Made by a program: the position numbers and the translations under genes
Notes under the pieces: model-generated
Told to the model about the DNA's origin: nothing
Database searches by the model: none
Seen by the model: the letters and a program-made list of their open reading frames with translations, nothing else
In this document: positions 38,001 to 47,262 of the stretch, piece by piece
How the letters are laid out: each line of letters starts with the position of its first letter
Position numbering within the stretch: the stretch's first letter is position 1
From: Gemmataceae bacterium
GTDB taxonomy: Bacteria; Planctomycetota; Planctomycetia; Gemmatales; Gemmataceae
Assembly (NCBI GenBank): GCA_009692005.1
Contig: SHZZ01000013.1
Coordinates: forward strand, 1-64,000
Direction: 5' to 3'
Length of the DNA stretch: 64,000 nt

Positions 38001-39408
38001 CGTGGTTTTTGAACGGCTCAATATTGTGGTGAATGACAAGAAGGATAGGGTTGCCCTTGGGCAGATGGGTGAAATCCGCATTATTGGCCCCAAGGACAAA
38101 GTGTTGGAATCTTTTCCTGTGCCCAACGGATCCTTGGTTTTCGTGGAAAAAGGCCAAACCGTGGCCCCCGGAAAAGTCCTGGCCAAGTGGGATCCGCACA
38201 TCATTCCCATCATCGCTGACCGCGGCGGGAAAATCACTTTCGAGGATATTGTCGAAGGCGAAACCGTCAGGAAAGAGCGCGATGAAGTGACTGGCGCCGA
38301 GCGCTGGGCTATTATTGAACATAAGGGTGAATTGCACCCCGCAGTGTCGATTTTGGATGAGCGTGGCGAAAAACTGATGTTTCACTATGTGCCGGAAAAA
38401 GCCATTCTTGAAGTCCGCGAGGGGCAAACCGTCTCGGCAGGAACCTTGCTGGCCAAAACCCCGCGCGAGATCGGCGGCACCCAGGACATCACGGGCGGTC
38501 TTCCCCGGGTAACCGAAATTTTTGAAGCTCGCAAACCGCGCGATCCTGCCGTCATGGCTGAAGTTGCTGGCATTGTTAGCCTGGGCGATAAACGCCGCGG
38601 CAAACGCTGCATTAACATCCAGCCTTGCGATGAAAATATGAAGCCGATCGGGGAAAAGGTTGAACACCTGGTGCCGCCCGGAAAACAGAGCAAGGTGCAT
38701 GCCGGGGACAGGGTGAAAGATGGCGATCCCCTCGTTCTTGGACCGCTAGTTCCCCACGATATTTTGCGCATCAGCGGCCAGGCAGTGGCTCAGGCTTACC
38801 TGGTTAACGAAGTGCAGGCCGTTTACCTGACCCAAAAGGTGGAAATTGACGACAAGCACATTGAAATCATCGTCTCTCAAATGTTGCGCAAGGTAAAGAT
38901 TGAGAAAATGGGTGACACCGGCCTGTTGCCAGGCGCCGTGGTAGACCGCTCCTATTTCCAGCAAACCAACCAGCGTTTGCGCGAATGCGTCAAAATCAAA
39001 AAGGCCGGGGATTCCAAATTCAAGGAAGGGCAGATTATCACCCGGGAAAGTTTCGAGGAGGAGCGGGCTCGCCTGGAAGCCGACGACCAGGATTTGCCCA
39101 CTTTTGTCCAGCCGGAACTGGCCACTTGCAGCACCCAGTTGTTGGGGATCACTAAAGCAGCCGTTCAGTCGGAAAGCTTTATTTCCGCGGCATCCTTCCA
39201 GGAAACCACCAAGGTTTTGACCGAGGCGGCTTTGGCTGGAAAGGTCGATACCCTGGTTGGCCTTAAGGAAAATGTGATTCTTGGCCACTTGGTTCCTGCC
39301 GGGACTGGTTTCAGAAATCACCACGAAGCTGAATTGAAGGTGAATACGCCTGTTGTTGAAGGCGGCGCGCCTATTGGCCTGGGAAAGCGGGAAACCGTTA
39401 GAAGCTAG
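35062..39408 (+). CDS. rpoC: DNA-directed RNA polymerase subunit beta'
   Basis: A 1448-residue RpoC. The N-terminal zinc site is C70-x-C72-x12-C85-x2-C88, the catalytic magnesium loop [12 protein letters not shown] has Asp at 470, 472 and 474, and the second zinc site includes CGTSNG and [11 protein letters not shown]. The bridge-helix/trigger-loop region and the C-terminal EGAP-rich end complete a full-length protein. ATG 35062 is chosen because GGAGG lies 11 bases upstream; ATG 35053 is only two bases from it. The frame is open further upstream but unconserved. Confidence 0.97.
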   Translation: MSNASVNEGSYDRINDYGAVRISLASPHDIRNWSFGEVKKPETINYRTYKPEKDGLFCERIFGPEKDWECACGKYRGMKYKGMICDRCGVKVAHSRVRRKRMGHIELAAPVCHIWFFKAMPSRLGTLLEMKTNSLEKIIYFQDYCVVDPGETPLKKAQLLTEDEYRRARDTFGDGFKAEMGAEAIRKLLCGINLVELATALREKLDMENKKAKPSKQKLRDLVKRLKVVEALRDSGIGGPQNKPEWMVLECIPVIPPDLRPLVLLDSGNFATSDLNDLYRRIINRNNRLKKLVDLNAPEVIIRNEKRMLQQSVDSLFDNGRCKRPVLGSSNRPLKSLTDMIKGKQGRFRENLLGKRVDYSARSVIVVGPDLKLHQCGLPKKIALELFQPFIIRRLKELGHADTIKSAKKMLERKDDQIWDILEDVIKNHPVLLNRAPTLHRMGIQAFEPVLIEGNAIRIHPLVCKGFNADFDGDQMAVHLPLSIEAQVEATVLMMSTNNIFSPANGKPIISPSQDIVMGCYYLTATRGEMGESGEKGEGMTFADIREVFTAFDLRKVGVHARVRIKLPIHKKYISEIRVEGDKIRNEELQRKANGLVATTVGRILFNSILDDQMAFYDLPLSTKNLQTIISDCYNLLGRRSTIELLDRMKEIGFRESTRSGLSFSTDDLRTPDKKEGILHDSEKELEKIRKNYEKGNITELERYAAVIDLWSKARDLITNQMMVDLRNDTRPDETGKRRPYLNPIFVMSESGARGSKDQIRQLAGMRGLMAKPNGSIIETPIKANFKEGLSVLEYFSSTHGARKGLADTALKTADSGYLTRKLADVAQNVVITTHDCGTSNGIDKVAIIKGDEVEKSLGEIIYGRVSRNTIVNPVTNEPIVQENELINKDMAKMVETLGIDKISVRSPMTCQAPLGICRLCYGMDLSTGAFVEEGMAVGIIAAQSIGEPGTQLTMRTFHIGGVVKREVGVSEYKSKKTGTVVFERLNIVVNDKKDRVALGQMGEIRIIGPKDKVLESFPVPNGSLVFVEKGQTVAPGKVLAKWDPHIIPIIADRGGKITFEDIVEGETVRKERDEVTGAERWAIIEHKGELHPAVSILDERGEKLMFHYVPEKAILEVREGQTVSAGTLLAKTPREIGGTQDITGGLPRVTEIFEARKPRDPAVMAEVAGIVSLGDKRRGKRCINIQPCDENMKPIGEKVEHLVPPGKQSKVHAGDRVKDGDPLVLGPLVPHDILRISGQAVAQAYLVNEVQAVYLTQKVEIDDKHIEIIVSQMLRKVKIEKMGDTGLLPGAVVDRSYFQQTNQRLRECVKIKKAGDSKFKEGQIITRESFEEERARLEADDQDLPTFVQPELATCSTQLLGITKAAVQSESFISAASFQETTKVLTEAALAGKVDTLVGLKENVILGHLVPAGTGFRNHHEAELKVNTPVVEGGAPIGLGKRETVRS

Positions 39409-39458
39409 GTTTCAAGGGCTGAAAATCCAGGGCGCCTTCAATCCATGGCTGGCAGCCC

Positions 39459-39487
39459 TTGACCATTGCCCAAGGGGGCAATAAGGT
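39459..39487 (+). promoter_or_regulatory. Possible promoter of rpsL with inverted repeat in the spacer
   Basis: TTGACC and TAAGGT are separated by 17 bases. The spacer is almost filled by a perfect inverted repeat ATTGCCC-AAGG-GGGCAAT that reaches the -10 element, an operator-like placement. The -10 is only a partial match, so this is tentative. Confidence 0.4.
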
Positions 39488-39549
39488 AATCGTTTACCCT
39501 GAAATTGGCCCAGGTTAGCGGGCCATGGTAATTATTTTGGTTGGAAAAC

Positions 39550-39924
39550 ATGCCGACAATCAATCAATTGGTCCGTAAGCCACGGGTCCAGCAAAAAAGC
39601 AAATCCAAACACCCCGCCATGCAGGGTTGTCCCCAAAAGAAAGGGGTTTGCTTGCAAGTCAAAACCATGACTCCGAAAAAGCCGAACTCGGCGCTCAGGA
39701 AAGTGGCCCGCGTGCGCCTTTCCAATCAGATCGAAGTCACGGCATACATTCCTGGGGAAGGCCACAATTTGCAGGAACATTCGATTGTGCTGGTGCGCGG
39801 CGGACGCGTGCGCGATCTGCCGGGCGTGCGATACCACATTGTTCGTGGTGTGCTGGATTCGCAGGGCGTCGCGGACAGGAAGCAGGCCCGCTCGAAATAT
39901 GGCTCCAAGCGCGAAAGTAAATAA
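39550..39924 (+). CDS. rpsL: 30S ribosomal protein S12
   Basis: A 124-residue S12, the decoding-centre protein. [28 protein letters not shown] and the loop [13 protein letters not shown] are all visible. Lys43 is conserved, but position 88 is Arg where E. coli has Lys; Lys-to-Arg at this site is a classical streptomycin-resistance change. ATG 39550 is used; an in-frame TTG three codons earlier is less likely. rpsG and fusA follow, the standard str order. Confidence 0.97.
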   Translation: MPTINQLVRKPRVQQKSKSKHPAMQGCPQKKGVCLQVKTMTPKKPNSALRKVARVRLSNQIEVTAYIPGEGHNLQEHSIVLVRGGRVRDLPGVRYHIVRGVLDSQGVADRKQARSKYGSKRESK

Positions 39925-39968
39925 TTTTTCAGGCAACCTATTGGACGGAAAAGGCGAGATAAAAAACC

Positions 39969-40439
39969 ATGGGCAAGCGGACAGCAAGCGAAGAAACTTT
40001 GAAACCGGACCCGGTTTACAATTCAAAACTGGTCAGCAAGTTTATTAACTGCCTGATGACCTGCGGAAAAAAACAAACCGCGTCACGCGTTTTTTACCAT
40101 GCCTTGGGCCAGATCAAAAAACGGCTTCCAGATATCGAGCCGGTGGATGTTTTCATTCAAGCTGTAGAGAATGTCAAACCCACGGTTGAAGTACGCAGCA
40201 AGCGCGTTGGTGGCGCAACCTACCAGGTTCCCATGCAAGTGAACCGCGTGCGTCAACAGAGCCTTTCAATCCGCTGGATTGTTGGGGCGGCACGGAGCAA
40301 GGCTGGCCGGTCCATGTTTCTCCGGCTTGCCGACGAATTAATTGCCGCCTACCGCAGGGAAGGCGAAGCCATGTCCAAGCGGGATAACACCATTAAGATG
40401 GCCGATGCCAACAAGGCTTTTGCCCACTTTGCCTGGTAG
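39969..40439 (+). CDS. rpsG: 30S ribosomal protein S7
   Basis: A 156-residue S7, a primary 16S rRNA-binding protein and the usual autoregulator of the str operon. PVYNSKLVSKFINCLMTCGKK, VGGATYQVPMQV and ANKAFAHFAW match the family at full length. It begins 44 nt after rpsL and ends 25 nt before a terminator-like hairpin that separates it from fusA. Confidence 0.97.
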   Translation: MGKRTASEETLKPDPVYNSKLVSKFINCLMTCGKKQTASRVFYHALGQIKKRLPDIEPVDVFIQAVENVKPTVEVRSKRVGGATYQVPMQVNRVRQQSLSIRWIVGAARSKAGRSMFLRLADELIAAYRREGEAMSKRDNTIKMADANKAFAHFAW

Positions 40440-40463
40440 AGCCGCTTCCGGTTGAAATTTTGC

Positions 40464-40505
40464 CGGGCCTTCTGGATTTTCTCCAGTGGGCCTTTTTTCT
40501 TTTCT
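40464..40505 (+). terminator. Intrinsic terminator between rpsG and fusA
   Basis: Stem GGGCCTTCTGGA / TCCAGTGGGCC with a short T-rich loop, followed directly by TTTTTTCTTTTC. This suggests that fusA is transcribed at least partly apart from rpsLG. Confidence 0.7.
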
Positions 40506-40552
40506 CTGGCGCGGGATTGCCAGCATTCCACCGTGGTGCGTAGGCGAGTTAC

Positions 40553-42661
40553 ATGAATCCCTCCTTGGATAATTTCCGCAACATTGGCATCATTGCCCAC
40601 ATTGACGCGGGTAAAACCACCACCACCGAACACATTTTGTTTTATGCTGGCGTGGTTCACAGGCTCGGGACAGTGGACACTGGAAACACCGCCACCGACT
40701 ACGATCAGGAAGAGCAAGAGCGCGGCATCACTATTTACAGCGCCTGTATCCCTTTCCATTGGCGCGGTAAAAGAATCAACCTGATTGATACTCCCGGGCA
40801 TGTCGATTTCACTGCCGAGGTGGAACGGAGCTTGCGCGTTCTCGATGGTTGCGTGGTGGTTTTCGACGCCCAGAAAGGGGTGGAAGCTCAATCGGAAACA
40901 GTTTGGCGGCAGGCAGACAAGTATGAAGTTCCCCGATTGGTATTTGTCAACAAAATGGATATTGTTGGGGCTAACTTTGAAAAAGCCATCGAAGATATTC
41001 GCAGCCGGCTTGAAGGCAGTCCTGTTGCACTGGCGATCCCCATGGGGAGCGGCTCCTCCAAGGACAGCGATAACCCCTTCCATGGCTTGATCGATCTTTT
41101 GGAAATGAAGGCGTTGACCTTTTCTGCCAAGGACCAAGGAAAAACGGTTTTCAGCGAAAACATTCCCGAATCCTACCAGGAACTGGCGCAAACCTGGCGA
41201 GACCGGTTGATTGACCATTTGACCGCCCTGGACAATACCGATCGCATCGCGTCTTTGTACCTGGAAGGAAAAGAAATTCCCGCCAGGCTATTGCGAACGG
41301 TGATTCGCGAAGCCACCCTGGCTAGAAAAATTCAGCCGGTTTTTGTCGGTTCCGGCCGAGAACACATTGGCATTCAGCCGTTAATGGACGGGGTGGCTGA
41401 TTATTTACCCTGTCCGCTGGACCGGCCGCCAGTGTCGGGCCTCAATCCCAAGAAAAAGGACAAGACGGAATGTCGAAAACCGGACCCGCGAGAACCGTTT
41501 TGCGGCCTGGTATTCAAAATCGTGGCGGATTCTCATGGGGAATTGGCCATGGTTCGCGTTTATTCCGGGATTCTAACCCCTGGCTCGCGGGTGTTGAACG
41601 CCGGCAAAGGCGCCAAGGAATTTGTTGGGAAAATTTTCTACACTGAAGCGGATCCTTCCCACCGAGTGGAACTGGAAGCGGCGGGCCCCGGGGAAATTGT
41701 GGGCGTGGTCGGATTCAAGGACGCCATCACAGGCGATACCCTTTGTGATCCCAACCAAGGCATCATTCTGGAAAAAATTCATTTTGCGGAAGCGGTGGTC
41801 AGCCGCTCAATTGAGCCGGAGTCTTCAGGGGACCGGGAAAAATTGAATGAGGTTTTGGAATTGCTGCGCAAGGAAGACCCCACTTTCACCGTAAAAACAG
41901 ATAAAGAGACTGGCCAAACACTTATGAACGGCATGGGCATGCTGCACCTGGAAATCAAGCAGCACCGGATGGAAAGAGACTTTCGCCTGAAAATCCGGGT
42001 GGGCAAACCCCGAGTCAGCTACCGGGAATCTTTGAAAAGTCCGCTGCGGGTTGAAGGGGAATGCATTCGCCAAACGGGCGCCACGGGGTTGTTTGCGAAG
42101 TTAACAGTGTCTTTTGCCCCTTGGATTCCCCCTTCTCGCGATGCCGATCCCATTCGGGTTACCCATAAATTGAAACCTGGAGATTTGCCCCCTCTTTTGC
42201 TGGAAGCCGCCGAAACCGGAATTCGCATGGGCTTGCAATCGGGTGAACTGGGGTACCCTGTGATTAATGTTCAGGCCACCATTGAAGGGGCGAAAATGGA
42301 CGAACAGCTTTCCAACGAAGTGGCTTTTCAGGTGGCTGGCAACCAGACAGTCCAATTGGCTTTGAAAAATAACATGGAATTGTTGGAACCGGTCATGAAG
42401 TTGGAAGTTACCCTTCCTGAGGAATACTTGGGCCCAATTACCGCTGATCTAAATGCTCGGCGGGCGGAAATCCGCGAAATTCACGCTCAAGGTAAACTTC
42501 GCGTGGTGGAAGCCATTGTCCCATTGGCTAAAATGTTTGATTATGCCGATAAAGTGCGAAGTTTAAGCCAGGGAAGGGCCTCATCAACCATGGAACCACA
42601 TGCCTACGCTGCGGCTCCGGAGAGCGTTTTGCAGCTAATGCTAAATCCTTATGGAGAATAA
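40553..42661 (+). CDS. fusA: Elongation factor G
   Basis: A 702-residue EF-G, the GTPase for translocation and, with RRF, ribosome recycling. It has the P-loop AHIDAGKTT, switch I ending QERGITIYSA, DTPGHVDF, and NKMD. Domain IV shows the usual basic loop region and the C-terminal LARRAEI-like segment is NARRAEIREIHAQ. Switch I YDQEEQERGITIYSAC and an unusual insert KKKDKTECRKPDPRE in domain II suggest the spdEFG type described in spirochaetes, planctomycetes and delta-proteobacteria. Which of the two spd forms it is cannot be decided here. Confidence 0.95.
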   Translation: MNPSLDNFRNIGIIAHIDAGKTTTTEHILFYAGVVHRLGTVDTGNTATDYDQEEQERGITIYSACIPFHWRGKRINLIDTPGHVDFTAEVERSLRVLDGCVVVFDAQKGVEAQSETVWRQADKYEVPRLVFVNKMDIVGANFEKAIEDIRSRLEGSPVALAIPMGSGSSKDSDNPFHGLIDLLEMKALTFSAKDQGKTVFSENIPESYQELAQTWRDRLIDHLTALDNTDRIASLYLEGKEIPARLLRTVIREATLARKIQPVFVGSGREHIGIQPLMDGVADYLPCPLDRPPVSGLNPKKKDKTECRKPDPREPFCGLVFKIVADSHGELAMVRVYSGILTPGSRVLNAGKGAKEFVGKIFYTEADPSHRVELEAAGPGEIVGVVGFKDAITGDTLCDPNQGIILEKIHFAEAVVSRSIEPESSGDREKLNEVLELLRKEDPTFTVKTDKETGQTLMNGMGMLHLEIKQHRMERDFRLKIRVGKPRVSYRESLKSPLRVEGECIRQTGATGLFAKLTVSFAPWIPPSRDADPIRVTHKLKPGDLPPLLLEAAETGIRMGLQSGELGYPVINVQATIEGAKMDEQLSNEVAFQVAGNQTVQLALKNNMELLEPVMKLEVTLPEEYLGPITADLNARRAEIREIHAQGKLRVVEAIVPLAKMFDYADKVRSLSQGRASSTMEPHAYAAAPESVLQLMLNPYGE

Positions 42662-42782
42662 CAGGCAGATTTATGGGGAGGGGCCGGGTAAATAGGTTTT
42701 TTTTACCCCTTTACAATTGAAAACCCATCGCCTTTCCTTAACCTGATTGTTTGGAGAAGGGAACGATGAACAGGGGAGTATC

Positions 42783-42811
42783 TTGACGCCCCATTCCCCG
42801 GCGTATATCCT
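42783..42811 (+). promoter_or_regulatory. Probable promoter of the S10 operon
   Basis: TTGACG and TATCCT are spaced by 17 bases. The predicted start lies about 40 bases before the GTG start of rpsJ. The 198-nt gap from fusA contains no gene. Confidence 0.5.
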
Positions 42812-42859
42812 TACTCTTTCCCGATTTATCGGGATTTGTATTATTTGAGGAGCGGTGCG

Positions 42860-43195
42860 GTGGCCAGAACCAACGAAAAAATCAGAATCCGTATGGAAGC
42901 ATATGACCATGAGATTCTGGACCGAACAGCCCAGGAAATCGTGTTGATTGCTGAACAATCAGGCGCCCTGGTGAATGGGCCGATCCCGCTCCCAACTCGG
43001 ATTGAAAGGTACACGGTATTACGAAGCCCCCATATTGACCGGAAGTCCAGGGAACAGTTCGAAATTCGGACGCACAAAAGATTGATTGAAATTTTGCAAC
43101 CGCAGGGGAAGACCATTGAGGCTCTAAACAAGGGACTCAGCTTACCCCCTGGTGTGGATATCAAGATCCGGGTGATTACTGGCGTAGCCAATTAA
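42860..43195 (+). CDS. rpsJ: 30S ribosomal protein S10
   Basis: A 111-residue S10 (NusE), first gene of the S10 operon. [35 protein letters not shown] and [15 protein letters not shown] are family hallmarks. The start is GTG 42860 with GAGGAG six bases upstream. The next gene is rplD, not rplC, which is unusual. Confidence 0.96.
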   Translation: MARTNEKIRIRMEAYDHEILDRTAQEIVLIAEQSGALVNGPIPLPTRIERYTVLRSPHIDRKSREQFEIRTHKRLIEILQPQGKTIEALNKGLSLPPGVDIKIRVITGVAN

Positions 43196-43340
43196 GCTGG
43201 GCTTGTCCGGATCGGGATGATGTGGGCAAACTTTCCCTTCCGACGAAAAACCGGTCTATTGTGGTTGAGTGTGGCGACCCGGCCTGTTGATTTTTGCCGG
43301 GAGTGGCTTATTGCCCCTGGTGGTTGGCCAAACTGAGGAA

Positions 43341-43982
43341 ATGAGCGGTGCCAAAATGTTGAAGATTGATGTCGTCAATCAAAAAGGCGAAGCGATTGGC
43401 AGCGTGGAGATCAACCCCGCGGAGTTCGGGGGCGAGGTGAAACCTCAACTGCTTCACGATGTGGTCATTATGTACCTGGCGAATCAGCGCGCGGGGACGC
43501 ATAGCACTTTGCGCCGGGGTGAAGTGTCGGGCAGCACGAAAAAGCTCTTTCGCCAAAAGGGCACCGGCAATGCCCGCGTGGGTAACAAAAGAACCAACAA
43601 AAGGCGTGGCGGCGGTACAGCCAAAGGCCCAAAGCCCCGCGATTATGAATACCACTTGCCTAAAAAGGCCGTGCAGGCAGCCACCCGCATGGCGATTCTC
43701 AGCAAGATCCAGGACCATGAAGCTTTGGTTATCGATGATTTGGGGTTTCCCAATGTGAAAACCCGCCAGATCCGCGAACTCCTCAAGAATCTGAAGCTCG
43801 ATAAAACCACCTGTCTAATGGGAACGGTGGGGATAAACAGGAACTTGTACCTGTCGGCCAGGAACCTTCCCAATGTGGAAGTTATGCCAGCAAACCAATT
43901 TAACGCTTACACCCTATTGAAACAGAAAAGACTGCTGCTGACGCGGGCAGCTTTGGATGAGTTGCGCAAAAGCCGTAGCTAA
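43341..43982 (+). CDS. rplD: 50S ribosomal protein L4
   Basis: A 213-residue L4, a large-subunit tunnel protein. The extended loop KKLFRQKGTGNARVGNKRT, then GGGTAKGPKPRDY, and the C-terminal KIQDHEALVIDDL are clear. ATG 43341 has GAGG very close; ATG 43356 (MLKIDVV) is also possible and begins at the position most homologues start. The 145 nt upstream, where rplC would normally end, holds no recognisable L3. Confidence 0.94.
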   Translation: MSGAKMLKIDVVNQKGEAIGSVEINPAEFGGEVKPQLLHDVVIMYLANQRAGTHSTLRRGEVSGSTKKLFRQKGTGNARVGNKRTNKRRGGGTAKGPKPRDYEYHLPKKAVQAATRMAILSKIQDHEALVIDDLGFPNVKTRQIRELLKNLKLDKTTCLMGTVGINRNLYLSARNLPNVEVMPANQFNAYTLLKQKRLLLTRAALDELRKSRS

Positions 43983-44015
43983 CCAGGCGAGTTTTGCCGT
44001 AGCGGAGATTGAATC

Positions 44016-44345
44016 ATGAGTGTACCGAGAAACCGGAAAAGGATTCGCGAAGGTGGGCCGGTGTTGGAGCCTCACCAGGTGGTGATTCGTCCTTTGATCA
44101 CGGAAAAGGGAACCCACCAGACTACGCATAAGAATGCCTATCCTTTTGAGGTCAATCCCTGGGCAACCAAGGATGAAATCAAAATTGCGGTAGAAGGCCT
44201 CTTTAATGTACAGGTTGACAAGGTGCGCACGCAAAACCGCCTGGGGAAAAACAAACGGTACAAGTCACGAGTTGGCAGGCTTTCCAATTGGAAAAAGGCC
44301 ATCATCACCTTGAAGCCAGAAAGTCCGAAAATCGAGTTGTTCTAA
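44016..44345 (+). CDS. rplW: 50S ribosomal protein L23
   Basis: A 109-residue L23, at the exit of the peptide tunnel and the docking site for trigger factor and SRP. HQVVIRPLITEKGTH and NKRYKSRVGRLSNWKKAIITL match the family. An N-terminal basic tail of about 20 residues precedes the core. It lies 33 nt after rplD. Confidence 0.95.
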   Translation: MSVPRNRKRIREGGPVLEPHQVVIRPLITEKGTHQTTHKNAYPFEVNPWATKDEIKIAVEGLFNVQVDKVRTQNRLGKNKRYKSRVGRLSNWKKAIITLKPESPKIELF

Positions 44346-44380
44346 TTTGAACGACTCCGTAAGGAATCGCGAGGAGTGAC

Positions 44381-45235
44381 ATGGGAATACGACAATATAA
44401 GCCGGTAACTCAAGGCCGTCGGCAAGGCAGCGTCAGTGATTTTAGCGAAATCACCGACCGCAAAAAAAAGCCCGAGAAAAGCCTCCTGGTTCCGCGGAAG
44501 AAGAAGGGCGGCCGGAATTTTCAAGGCGTTGTTTGTACCCGGTTTCGCGGGGGCGGACACAAGCAAATGTATCGCTTGGTCGACTTTAAGCGTAAAAAAG
44601 ATGGCGTTCCGGCCACGGTGGTGTCAATTGAATACGACCCCAACCGGACTGCCCGCATTGCCTTGATTCAATATTCCGATGGGGAAAAGTCCTACATCCT
44701 CGCGCCTGAAGGCCTGCGTGCGGGTGAGGTGCTGGAAAATGGTCCCAATGTAGAGCCAAAGGTTGGAAATTGCCTTCCATTGAGGAAAATTCCAGTGGGC
44801 ATGGCGATCCATAATGTGGAATTGCAGCCTGGCCATGGCGGGCAGTTTTGCCGAAGCGCTGGCACCAGCATGATCCTTACCGCCCGAGAGGCCGATTGGG
44901 CCCAGGTTACTTTACCCTCGGGTGAAGTTCGCCGGGTTAATTCCAATTGCAAGGCCACGATTGGGGTAATGGGAAACTCCGATCACATGAACATTAGCCT
45001 GGGAAAAGCTGGTAGAAAAAGGTGGATGGGACGAAAACCACATAATCGTGGTACATCCATGAATCCGGTGAGCCATCCCATGGGCGGTGGTGAAGGGCGA
45101 ACTGGCGGCGGCCGGCATCCGTGCGGTCCGACCGGGGTGCTTTCCAAAGGTGGAAAAACCCGCAAGAAGCGCAAACCATCGAGTTCGGCGATTGTGCGTC
45201 GTCGTCGTCCAGGGCCGAGGTACGCTAATTCGTGA
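44381..45235 (+). CDS. rplB: 50S ribosomal protein L2
   Basis: A 284-residue L2, near the peptidyl-transferase centre. [14 protein letters not shown] at the start, the [20 protein letters not shown] core, and GVAMNPVDHP-like [18 protein letters not shown] with the following His-rich loop are present. The usual GRNN segment is replaced by KKGGRNFQG, within normal variation. It is followed by rpsS after 94 nt. Confidence 0.97.
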   Translation: MGIRQYKPVTQGRRQGSVSDFSEITDRKKKPEKSLLVPRKKKGGRNFQGVVCTRFRGGGHKQMYRLVDFKRKKDGVPATVVSIEYDPNRTARIALIQYSDGEKSYILAPEGLRAGEVLENGPNVEPKVGNCLPLRKIPVGMAIHNVELQPGHGGQFCRSAGTSMILTAREADWAQVTLPSGEVRRVNSNCKATIGVMGNSDHMNISLGKAGRKRWMGRKPHNRGTSMNPVSHPMGGGEGRTGGGRHPCGPTGVLSKGGKTRKKRKPSSSAIVRRRRPGPRYANS

Positions 45236-45329
45236 TAGGACTATTTTCTCCTATATTTCCATAGGAGTGTGGACGGGCATTTTAGTAACTCTACAATGAC
45301 TGTTCCTGGTTTTTTGGAGTGGAATTTTT

Positions 45330-45626
45330 ATGAGTCGTTCGCTGAAAAAAGGCCCGTATGTGGATGAAAGGCTCTTTGCCAAGGTGGTAAAAATTGGCAA
45401 AAGCAGTTCCCGCGACCCCATTAAAACCTGGTCGAGGGATTGCACCATCATTCCAGAGTTTGTCGGGGTCACCTTTATGGTCCACAATGGAAAACAGTTT
45501 TTCAAGTTGTATGTGACGGAGGATATGGTGGGGCATAAACTTGGGGAATTTTCCCCAACCCGGGTTTTCAGAGGGCATAGTGGTGGGAAAGCGTCCAAGG
45601 CGGCACCAGCCTCCTCGGCGAAATAA
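45330..45626 (+). CDS. rpsS: 30S ribosomal protein S19
   Basis: A 98-residue S19, in the head of the small subunit. [30 protein letters not shown] and [10 protein letters not shown] match the family. Its stop is only 10 nt before an initiator tRNA gene, an unusual intrusion in the S10 operon. Confidence 0.97.
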   Translation: MSRSLKKGPYVDERLFAKVVKIGKSSSRDPIKTWSRDCTIIPEFVGVTFMVHNGKQFFKLYVTEDMVGHKLGEFSPTRVFRGHSGGKASKAAPASSAK

Positions 45627-45636
45627 AGATTTTCAT

Positions 45637-45708
45637 CCCGGGGTGGAGCAGTGGTAGCTCGCCAGGCTCATAACCTGGAGGTCACAGGTTCAAATCCTGT
45701 CCCCGGAA
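45637..45708 (+). tRNA. Initiator tRNA-fMet (anticodon CAT)
   Basis: Acceptor CCCGGGG / CCCCGGA leaves C1 unpaired with A72, the hallmark that lets formyl-methionyl transferase recognise the initiator tRNA. The anticodon loop is CTCATAA on stem CCAGG / CCTGG; the usual three G-C pairs become A29-T41, G30-C40, G31-C39. T-loop GGTTCAAATCC. It sits inside the ribosomal protein operon between rpsS and rplV. Confidence 0.94.
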
Positions 45709-45748
45709 TTTTGTTCTAAGGTTGCGGATCCTTTGAGGTTTATCAGTC

Positions 45749-46105
45749 ATGCAGTACAAGGCTGTGCACAAATATGCGGATATGTCGGCAAGAAAGATTC
45801 GTCCTTTTGCCACTCTTATTCGCGGTCGTTCGGCGGAAGAGGCCCTGGAGTTGTTGCGCTTTGTGCACAACCGGGGCGCCCGATTGCTGGAGCAGGTGGT
45901 GAAAAGCGCCTTGGGTAATGCGGAATTTCAAAACGCCAGGGATATTGAAAGCTTGGTTGTTTCGGAGTCCCGCGTTGATGGCGGGCCGATCATGAAGCGA
46001 ATCATGCCCCGGGCTCGGGGAACGGCTTACCCAATCAAAAGGCGAATTGCCCATATCCATGTTACTCTTTCCGATGGAAACGCAGAGGTTGAGGCTGGGG
46101 AATAA
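45749..46105 (+). CDS. rplV: 50S ribosomal protein L22
   Basis: A 118-residue L22, lining the peptide tunnel. The core SARKIRPFATLIRGRS, EQVVKSALGNAE and the tunnel loop KRIMPRARGTAYPIKRR are intact. It starts 41 nt after the embedded tRNA-fMet, so this tRNA is probably processed out of the operon transcript. Confidence 0.96.
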   Translation: MQYKAVHKYADMSARKIRPFATLIRGRSAEEALELLRFVHNRGARLLEQVVKSALGNAEFQNARDIESLVVSESRVDGGPIMKRIMPRARGTAYPIKRRIAHIHVTLSDGNAEVEAGE

Positions 46106-46159
46106 TTAGCCACCGCGGGGTGTTGCCAAAATTTTCCAAGTTAATGGGGTTGTATTCCT

Positions 46160-46849
46160 ATGGGTCAAAAAGTCAGGCCAACCGGTTTTCGAACTGGAAT
46201 CATGGTGCCCTGGTTAAGCCAGTGGTACGCGGGCAAAAAAGACTTCGGCGAACTATTGGTTGAAGACCAAAAGATTCGCAAGTTCATCAAAAAGAAGTTT
46301 GCTGGTTCCGGCATCTCCAAGGTTCGCATTGAACGAACCCGGGAAAAAGTTGTGGTGATTATTCATGCGGCCAAGGTCGGGGTGATCATTGGCAAAAAAG
46401 GGCAGGAAGTGGAAAAACTGACCAAGAATTTGGAAGAGCTTTGTCATCGCCATATTGAAGTCAAAACATTTGAGGTGACAAAGCCGGAAGTTGATCCGCA
46501 ATTGGTTGCCCAGGATGTTGCCGAACAATTGCAAAAACGGGCCAGTTTCCGCCGCACCATTAAAAGGGCCCTTGATACGACCATGGAGGCCGGAGCCAAA
46601 GGGATTCGCGTTCAGGTTTCTGGGCGACTTGGCGGGGCCGAAATGGCCCGCACCGAATCGTCCATGGCAGGTAGTTTGCCCCTGTCCACCCTGCGAGCGA
46701 AAGTGGAATTTGGTTTCACCGAAGCCGTGACGGCCCAGGGAAACATCGGGGTCAAGGTTTGGATCAACAACGGGGATTTCCTGACAGAGGAGTCAAGCGA
46801 TGGCAATGATGCCAAAGCGGGTAAAGTTTCGAAAAAGCCAGCGCGGTAA
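46160..46849 (+). CDS. rpsC: 30S ribosomal protein S3
   Basis: A 229-residue S3, near the mRNA entry channel. The KH domain motif GVIIGKKGQEVEKL and the C-terminal GRLGGAEMARTE, LRAKVEFGF and GVKVWI segments match the family. The last 17 codons (an acidic-basic tail) are also read by rplP in another frame: the genes overlap by 50 nt. Confidence 0.97.
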   Translation: MGQKVRPTGFRTGIMVPWLSQWYAGKKDFGELLVEDQKIRKFIKKKFAGSGISKVRIERTREKVVVIIHAAKVGVIIGKKGQEVEKLTKNLEELCHRHIEVKTFEVTKPEVDPQLVAQDVAEQLQKRASFRRTIKRALDTTMEAGAKGIRVQVSGRLGGAEMARTESSMAGSLPLSTLRAKVEFGFTEAVTAQGNIGVKVWINNGDFLTEESSDGNDAKAGKVSKKPAR

Positions 46850-47222
46850 AATCCGGGGCAACGCGCTCCGTGGAAATACCGTGACCTATGGCGATTTCGG
46901 TTTGCAGTCCTTGGAAGCCGGCTGGCTTTCCGCGCAGGCCATTGAGGCCGGGCGCATCACCGCTTCGCATTCCGTGCGGGGTGAAGGGAAGCTGTTTATC
47001 CGGGTGTTTCCGCATAAGTCGATTACCTCCATCCCGGCTGAAACACGCATGGGCAAGGGTAAAGGCGAACCGGAATATTGGGCCGCCGTGGTCAAGCCCG
47101 GCATGATTTTGTTTGAGTTGGGCGGCTTGCCTGAGGCCACAGTTAAGGAAGCCTTGAGCAAAGTTGCGTATAAAATGCCGTTTCGTTGCCGGTTGGTGGC
47201 CCGCAGGCCAAGTATTGGTTAA
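46800..47222 (+). CDS. rplP: 50S ribosomal protein L16
   Basis: A 140-residue L16, which helps shape the tRNA-binding sites of the large subunit. It starts MAMMPKRVKFRKSQRGK, the conserved beginning of L16, with GAGGAG upstream, and continues TVTYGDFGLQSLEAGW and FRCRLVARR. The conserved start proves that it really begins inside rpsC; the overlap is at least 44 nt. Confidence 0.96.
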   Translation: MAMMPKRVKFRKSQRGKIRGNALRGNTVTYGDFGLQSLEAGWLSAQAIEAGRITASHSVRGEGKLFIRVFPHKSITSIPAETRMGKGKGEPEYWAAVVKPGMILFELGGLPEATVKEALSKVAYKMPFRCRLVARRPSIG

Positions 47223-47262
47223 TAGGCAGCCAGGCGTGGGAATATTTTTAGGGAATGGCGAT

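Noticed and set aside
37387-38700. 437-codon minus-strand open frame opposite rpoC
   Set aside because: It has no recognisable domain and lies fully antisense to a clearly conserved RpoC; its length reflects the codon bias of the real gene.
43269-43340. Upstream extension of rplD as an L3 remnant
   Set aside because: The faint similarity to an L3 C-terminus (LLIFAGSG) is too short and needs extra frameshifts to align.
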